Positions 57,701-64,000 of a DNA stretch of 64,000 nucleotides are shown here, one piece after another. Source of the DNA: Tachypleus tridentatus (taxonomy: Eukaryota > Arthropoda > Merostomata > Xiphosura > Limulidae); contig NC_134830.1 of NCBI RefSeq assembly GCF_004210375.1, forward strand, positions 4,774,001 through 4,838,000, given 5' to 3'. A program made the translations under genes and the position numbers. A model generated the notes under the pieces. It ran no database searches. It worked only from the letters and a program-made list of their open reading frames with translations, and was not told the DNA's origin. Positions within the stretch are counted from its first letter, which is position 1, and the number at the start of each line of letters is the position of its first letter.

Positions 57701-58648
57701 GTAAGAGATGTAAAATTATGTAATAAATAAATTGTATGTCTACAGTAACAAGAGAAAATGTTATTAGAATATAACTCTATTTAAAAACAAAAATACAAAA
57801 CTTAACTAATTTTAAATATTTTTTTAACATTTTAATATATTTAATTTATACATGTAGTGTATTATATATATCTGTACATTCGGAATACATGTGATAAATT
57901 TAGATTATTTATGTTTACCGGACAAACTGTATTTCGTTGTTTTTGTTTTAGGTTCTCAATAAAAGTATATCCTGAAGATTAACCTTTGAAATCACGAAAC
58001 TGTTTGAAGAAATTAATAAAAAGTAAAAAAGAAATACAATAGTTGACATTTCGATCAAGTCTATTGCAATATCAGGGTCAAATCGCTAAAGCTCAGTTAG
58101 GAAAAATGCAACTTTATAAAAGATATAGGTTTAAGTATCGTACTTCGTCAATGAAATCCCGTTTTATTTTTCTCTCAAATTATTTTTAAAAAGTTTCGCA
58201 TTGAATTCAGTGAATACGGCAGAGGTTTTTTTTTAAATCGTTCTATACTTTAAAATTTGCAGATAATTATAGTTAAACTAACATGTATAACTCTTTTTGT
58301 AGTATTGTAACATTTTTAACATTGAAAAATAACGCCTAAGTGTATGTACGTTTACTGATTTTTACACAGGTAATTTTACACCACAGTTTAATGTGTAATC
58401 TCGAATACAAGAACTGCTACCGTTAATCTCATACCCAGGTTCAGAGAGGACACTAACAATACATACACGATATATAAAACTGACCAATGGCCATAATAAT
58501 GCTGACCGATCGCCTATATGAAGAAAATAAGTACCAAAAAGTAAGAAATACATTCACTTTGACGTTACGAGAAACATAGTTAATTCCCGCCAGTAAATGT
58601 ATTTTATTCTCTGATCCGCCTGATTCTTAAAAGGAAACTAAACACTCT
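57701..58648. other. No feature recognised
   Basis: Unique, very AT-rich DNA. Confidence 0.4.
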
Positions 58649-58750
58649 TCGGCTGTTAAGACTAAAGTGTGTCTGACCAACCAATAAAAACTAAAACAAT
58701 CGGCTGTTAAGACTAAAGTGTGTTTGACCTACCAATAAAAACTAAAACAA
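58649..58750. repeat. 51-bp tandem duplication
   Basis: Two adjacent units of CGGCTGTTAAGACTAAAGTG, TGT(C/T)TGACC, (A/T)ACCAATAAAAACTAAAACAA, with about three differences. Confidence 0.92.
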
Positions 58751-61273
58751 TGAAAAATACGTAGCTATTGGTATTACATGGAGCGGATTATTCGAATCCT
58801 AACAGGAAAGCAAGAAAAATAAGTAGAATTCCACTAAAAATAGATAGGCAGAGAGAAGGAGAAAAAACTGTCCATTTGACCAATAAAATAAAAGTGATAA
58901 TAATGTATACCAAGCCTACTTCTTTAAATAAATTAAAATCCAGGTGCTAGAGTTCAAGTGTTAATAGATAGTCACCTCTCGGCCAAAGAATAGTGAATTA
59001 CAGAAACAACTAAACCCAACAAACCGGATGTAAGAAGTTTTTATTAAATAAACCTATTGATACGTCCAATCACAGAAAAGGCAAAGTCTTGGAATGGTCA
59101 ACAAAGAATCTTTTGTTCTTAAACAAAGTTTGTTAACAATCAATTTTCCAAAGAGCTCTGCCTAGACTTCTCAAAGTCAAGCAAAAGCTTTATTTGACTT
59201 TTTGTAAAATAAAACAGCTTAGCGTTTCTAAACGTTGCTTAGCAACTCTGTGAAAACATTATCAACCAATACAACCCACACAGTGGAAACTTCTGAAAGG
59301 TGATCTCCCTTCAAATTCTACTATTTCTGTTTGCTATCAAGAACTTCTGAACCACAATAATCTTACTGTGTGGATCAGATATAATATAATTTCAAAAAAT
59401 AACATGTACCTTAATGAAGACAAATTTTGAATAACAAACAGGCTAAAGTATTTAAGGTTATAAATAACTACACCAGAAAACTAGTACCTCAAATAAACTG
59501 ATTTCACTAAATATGTGTATTCCATAACTGTTGTCCCCCAGCGGACGAGTGATAAGATTCCGAGGTTCGCTTTCCACTAAAACTAATTCTCACTGTTAAT
59601 AATATTTTATAACAAAATATCTTTCAGCCACACTTCTAATTACTTAAAAAAATCACATTCATAAATTTCTGAAGTCTGAATATTAGTGATGAAAATATAT
59701 TTTAAATAATGTAAAATAAATTAACATAACTACAGTCTTAACTGAAATGTTTGTATAATTTGTAACAAGTAAAAAATTCTTATTTTAAACATTTACACAT
59801 GTAATTCGCATAATTAGACAGGTATTATGCATATGAAAGACACCTGTAGAAAGGTGTATAATTCAGTATTTCATCTATCACAACAAAACCTTATCAAACA
59901 TATACAATAACAAAATATAATATCAACTTGTTATAAACTGCGTATAGCCTATCAAATCACCACGCCCACCCCAAAATATACTCTGACCTTGCATTTCATA
60001 GCTAACTGAAATAAATATTTTTTTCGAAATCGAGTTTGACCAACGAAGAAGCAGAAAAGTGCAGTCGAGGCAGTCACACGTTGGTATATTTTTTACTGAG
60101 CCAATCAACATTAAGATTGTTCAATAAATAAGTTCGTGGTACATTCGTAGAACAATTATTAGTAAACATCAGTTAGATCAACAATGTCTAATATACCGAA
60201 AAGCTAGTGCGTTTTTTTAACACCAGGTTCCAACAATTATTTTTATGTTATGTCGCTTAGCAACAAAAGTATAACCTAACACTGTTGTTGGTCTATGTAC
60301 TGAAAGTGTAAAATGAAACGTACATACAAAAAAAGGAAAAAACAAATTGTTAATTTCTTAATTTAGTCTTTGTTGATTAAAGATGTTTGTTTTTTAATTA
60401 AAAACGTTGGGGATATAACAGAAAATAACATAAACCAGAAACGATTTAAGTTTAAAATTGGATCGATAAATTTACTTTCATGATAAATTTTGCGTATTTA
60501 GCTCTAGGCTGGGTGATCCCACACTGGTTCCAGGACAGTGTGTTACCTTCATGATTACTGACTCTCACTTTAAAACAAACTAACCTTTTTGCATTTTTAT
60601 AATGCATTTATAAATGCATTCCTATTTATAAATACATATTTTTTTTTTCAAAATTTTGGTACTTTGTGGCAAAAATTTGGTGTCACCTTGACAGAGCATA
60701 AGTTGCATACTTTGTGAAACATTATAAGATTTGAATGCGGTAATCCAATGAAGTCGACCACCAAAATTTCTCTAATTTTTAAAAATATTTAAGAAGGTTT
60801 TTGAAGGTGTTTCAAATGTGAAAAACTGCTCTAAATTTTCTTTACATGAATTCAATCGTGACATTTTTTTGCTTTGTGTTCAGACAAAATTATTTTTTGT
60901 ATAATTATGTATTTTGTATTTTCTAATCATTTTTGAAAAAAATAGTGCCTTGTATTAGACTGTAAAACTGTGTTTGACAATTGTTTTTTCTTTAAATAGA
61001 GACATTACTTTCTAACGATACGCCAATTTTATGTAACAAAATACCGAATACTATGCAACAATATGTAATTTCTAATCTTGAAAAATACAAGTTATAATTA
61101 CCAAATTAGATTTTCACTAAGAAACAAACACTCTTTTGAAGTAATATTTAAAAAAAAGAACTGTTTTGTAAGGTGTAGTCCAGATTCTTCCCAACAGTAC
61201 TTTCGTCCGTACAGGATTATTTCTGATTATGTACGGTATAGCAGAGTGCTTCCGTATGAATCAATTGCAAGTT
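58751..61273. other. Unique AT-rich DNA, no gene; one long palindrome
   Basis: 2.5 kb with no coding signature. Contains a perfect 20-bp palindrome at 60601-60620. A possible very diverged SINE-B head near 59530-59580 is too weak to call. Confidence 0.4.
60601..60620. repeat. Perfect 20-bp palindrome
   Basis: AATGCATTTATAAATGCATT equals its own reverse complement. Function unknown; AT-rich palindromes of this length can occur by chance. Confidence 0.9.
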
Positions 61274-61505
61274 TGGCCGGGCATAGACAGGTGGTTAGGG
61301 CGCTCGACTTGTAATCTGAGGCTTGTGGGTTCGAATCCCCGTCACACCAAACATGCTCGCCATTTCAAGCGTGGGGGCATTATAATCTTACGGTCAATCC
61401 CACTGTTTGTTGGTAAAAGAGTAGCTCAAGAGTTGGGGATGGGTGGTGATGACTAGCTGCCTTTCCTCTAGACTTCACTGCTACATCAGAGACGGCTAGG
61501 TAGCC
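61274..61505 (+). mobile_element. SINE-A, slightly 3'-shortened
   Basis: From GGCCGGGCATAGACAGG, with box B GGTTCGAATCCCC, to GACGGCTAGGTAGCCCTAGATG. The usual CGCAGATA..GCGCGAAATTC tail is missing. Confidence 0.88.
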
Positions 61506-61688
61506 CTAGATGTTGTTTTGAAGTTGCCTGCAATGCCTTTACTGGCGAAATCGTGGCTGTAATAAACTCAATATTTATGAAATGTACAATGTAATTAGAG
61601 TTTTAACAAATGCTGCCGTTTTCAGATAGTAAATAATAAATACATTAATTTTAGTCAAGTACTTAAATAATTAAAGAAAGGTTTTACT
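61506..61688. other. Short spacer
   Basis: Unique AT-rich DNA between two oppositely oriented SINE-A copies. Confidence 0.4.
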
Positions 61689-61956
61689 GTTTTGTTTTGT
61701 TTTTAATTTCGCGCAAAGCTACTCGAGGGCAACCTGCACTAGCCGTCCCTAATTTAGCAGTGTAAGACTAGAGGAAAGGCAACTAGCTAGTCATCACCAC
61801 CCACTGCCAACTCTTGGGCTACTCTTTTACCAATGAATAATGAGATCGACCCTCACATTATAACGCCCCCACGGCATGTTTGGTGTGACGGGGATTCGAA
61901 CCCGCGACCCTCAGATTACGAGTCGAACGCCTTAACCCACCTGGCCATGCTGGGCA
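61689..61956 (-). mobile_element. SINE-A, minus orientation
   Basis: Full copy with TTTTGTTTTTAATTTCGCGC tail complement, box B complement GGGGATTCGAACCC and head ending CCATGCTGGGC. It lacks the CTGAAAGGGCGAG segment, as does the copy at 5091-5342, which suggests a shared subfamily. Confidence 0.9.
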
Positions 61957-62051
61957 ATCTTTCGTCTCTACTATCAGTTATATTTATTATAGTTCGCTGA
62001 TTTTCTACAAATGTTTTTTAATGTAGTTAATAACAAAATAATGTTACTATT

Positions 62052-62300
62052 TAACTCGTTTAGATCTAGTGGTTAGAGAGCTCACTCGCAGTGTGAGGAT
62101 CGTGGGTTTGAATCCCTGTTCCACCAAACCTTCTCCTCCTTTCAGCCAAGGGGGCGTTATCAATTCCACTTGTCGTTGGTAAAATAGTAATCCAAGAGTT
62201 GGTGGTGAGTGGTGATAACTAGCTGTCTTCTCTTTCAATGCTACGTTAGGGACGGTTAACGCAGATAGCCCTCATGTAGCTTTGAGCGAAATTCAAAATA
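62052..62300 (+). mobile_element. SINE-A-like element with a different tRNA head
   Basis: The body matches SINE-A (CCACCAAACC, TTTCAGCCAAGGGGGCGTTAT, CGTTGGTAAAATAGTA, GTAGCTTTGAGCGAAATTCA). The head differs: GATCTAGTGGTTAGAGAGCTC is followed by a perfect 5-bp anticodon-type stem CTCAC/GTGAG with loop TCGCAGT, then GGGTTTGAATCCC as box B. Confidence 0.82.
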
Positions 62301-63390
62301 CGCACTTCATTGGTTGTTTATATCAAATTATAAATTAGCAAGTAAAAAGTTAAAGGAACTGAAATATTTAAGAACTGTGAAGGCGAATTATATTAATATG
62401 AATTAAATTATTTTAAATATACATTAATTTACCTTAAAAAAGAAGACGTTCTGGTATCATAATGGCGGCTGCAGATGAAAGACTTTGATAAAGAATCTTG
62501 AGATGCCAACTGAACAACAGTTGAGAGAAAGAACTCTGACTTCAGCTGTAGGTTACTTGATCATTGGACGGGGGGATATTCATTTCTTGTTGCAATATAG
62601 AATTATTGGACACAAGTACCGTTTCAAACAATGCTGAAGCAGTTGCACTGTGGTCAGTATGACCTCAGCTGCTCTGAGTAGCTTAAACTGGTGGAGCTTG
62701 TATTAAACCTGGAAACCAACTTGTATATTTGTAACAATAGGTTGTATCCAGTGTTTTTATAGCTGATTCAAACAAACACAGAACTTCCACTTCACAGTAT
62801 GTGCCTGTAATGACACAAAGATGAGGTAGTGAATTTCTTGTGGGTATTAGTGTAACCATGACTATTTGATTTTGTAACGTGTGTCGAGCATTTCAACTGA
62901 AGTCACTACATTGGTCAATTAACGAATAATTGACATTAGTGTAGAGGGGAGTTTCTAACATTGTCTTGACAACATTACTGACCAAATCTCTAATTTTGGT
63001 TTGTACAATGGTCTCTTAGAATGGACCTACAAAAAAGTTGTCCGTCAGTTTTGTTCATGTGGACTACAAAGATCCCTCCAGTGCTGATCAGAGTGAGTCT
63101 ATGTTTGAGAAAATTTTTCATATATGCAAGGGGTGTTTCATGGTGTGTTCAATCTATTTTATTAACACCATCTGCTAAGAGAACCAACTCACAAAATACA
63201 TTGTCTTCTGTCTGTAACAGTTATTTATCCAATTGTTGGCATCATAACATTGATAGTCGGAAATTATAGAACGTCAGCCATTCATCTGCAAGTGAAATGG
63301 TTATGAACATTGTAAAGAGAACAAAAGTGGAACACAGAATGCGATAATTAATACCAATAATATTATATCACGGTCAAGAAGAAGCATAAA
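62301..63390. other. No gene recognised
   Basis: Includes an 82-codon plus frame (63021-63269) without recognisable motifs and without support for coding. Confidence 0.4.
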
Positions 63391-63582
63391 CACCATTCTG
63401 AAGTCTCTAGTTAAAGATCTAACAGTCTGAACTAATTACACCATTCTGAAGTCTCTAGTTAAAGATCTAACAGTCTGAACTAATTACACCATTCTGAAGT
63501 CTCTAGTTAAAGATCTAACAGTCTGAACTAATTACACCATTCTGAAGTCTCTAGTTAAAGATCTAACAGTCTGAACTAATTA
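63391..63582. repeat. 48-bp tandem array, 4 copies
   Basis: Four identical-looking units of CACCATTCTGAAGTCTCTAG, TTAAAGATCTAACAGTCTGA, ACTAATTA at exact 48-base spacing. Confidence 0.97.
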
Positions 63583-64000
63583 CATAGACAGAACATTATT
63601 GAATCCTCGTGTATCTGAACAGCAGAGATGTTTCAATACACAACACGAGAAATCAACATTAGGTATACGATTCTAGGCAAAATGTGTACCATTCACCAAT
63701 ATCTTTGTTTGAGCAGTTTGTTTGTTTTATGTTTACGTCATGTAGTGGGTTTCACTGTTCCTATATGTCAAATATAGCATGGGAGGCGTAGCAGCTTACG
63801 ATGGTCGTTGTGTGCTGCTACAGATACACTAAAGGTGGCGTCATGTTTTGAAAGTGTGTGTTGGCTAATATTTGATGTGTGTATGTGTCTTGAGTAACAT
63901 GTGAACCTTTTTTTTAATTGTGTGTACAAATATAAAATATGCAAGAATGCAATGTTTTGGCAAATAAATAATTTGACACAAGGAATACATTAGATCTAAT
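63583..64000. other. No feature recognised
   Basis: Unique sequence to the window end. Confidence 0.4.

Noticed and set aside
59530..59580. SINE-B head (CCCCCAGCGGACGAGTGATAAG, then GGTTCGC)
   Set aside because: Only scattered similarity to box A and box B and no recognisable body or tail; too weak to call.

Overview
This is a eukaryotic, AT-rich, gene-poor and repeat-dense window. I read it as arthropod and probably chelicerate. The only apparently intact host gene is a seven-transmembrane chemoreceptor of the arthropod gustatory receptor (Gr) family at 51814-53124, minus strand. Two tRNA-derived SINE families (called SINE-A and SINE-B here) recur throughout. From memory their sequence resembles SINEs of horseshoe crab genomes; I could not verify that, and it is the weakest part of the species call.

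Layout. 1-14358: unique AT-rich DNA with SINE-A and SINE-B copies, an 11-copy 35-bp minisatellite (2841-3226), a nine-copy 79-bp minisatellite built from a Penelope-like (PLE) reverse-transcriptase fragment (3301-4011) that runs into the RT relic it came from, a second AT-rich RT relic flanked by inverted copies of a repeat (5581-7730), and a short mariner element with intact termini (8110-9017). 14359-14858: assembly gap of exactly 500 N. 14859-34018: about 19 kb of nearly pure satellite, made of a 67-68-bp family (about 250 copies), a 46/49-bp family and a 40-bp family end to end. 34740-36131: a hAT transposon relic. 36132-37975: 56-bp and 35-bp minisatellites. 39562-43532: a composite of three PLE copies in alternating orientation inside one 13-bp target-site duplication. 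43867-46517: 50-bp and 42-bp tandem arrays. 46560-47880: a decayed CR1-like LINE split by a SINE-A. 50811-51355: a head-to-tail SINE-A pair, followed by the Gr gene. 54105-55756: a fourth PLE copy. 55757-64000: mostly unique AT-rich DNA with a diverged inverted repeat, three SINE-A-type copies close together and a 48-bp x4 array.

How it works together. There is no operon-like or multi-gene host system here. The biology is that of mobile DNA: PLEs with RT, GIY-YIG endonuclease and a hammerhead-like motif in the terminal repeat; tRNA-headed SINEs that presumably depended on a LINE partner; DNA transposons now reduced to non-autonomous relics; and tandem amplification of pieces of these elements. 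The most unusual items are the minisatellite seeded by an RT catalytic box, the PLE composite whose two truncated copies share one breakpoint, the hammerhead-like core kept in four PLE termini, and the 17-kb satellite whose variation is almost all confined to a short linker. Most other open frames are shadows of tandem repeats or antisense readings of transposon genes and are not annotated.
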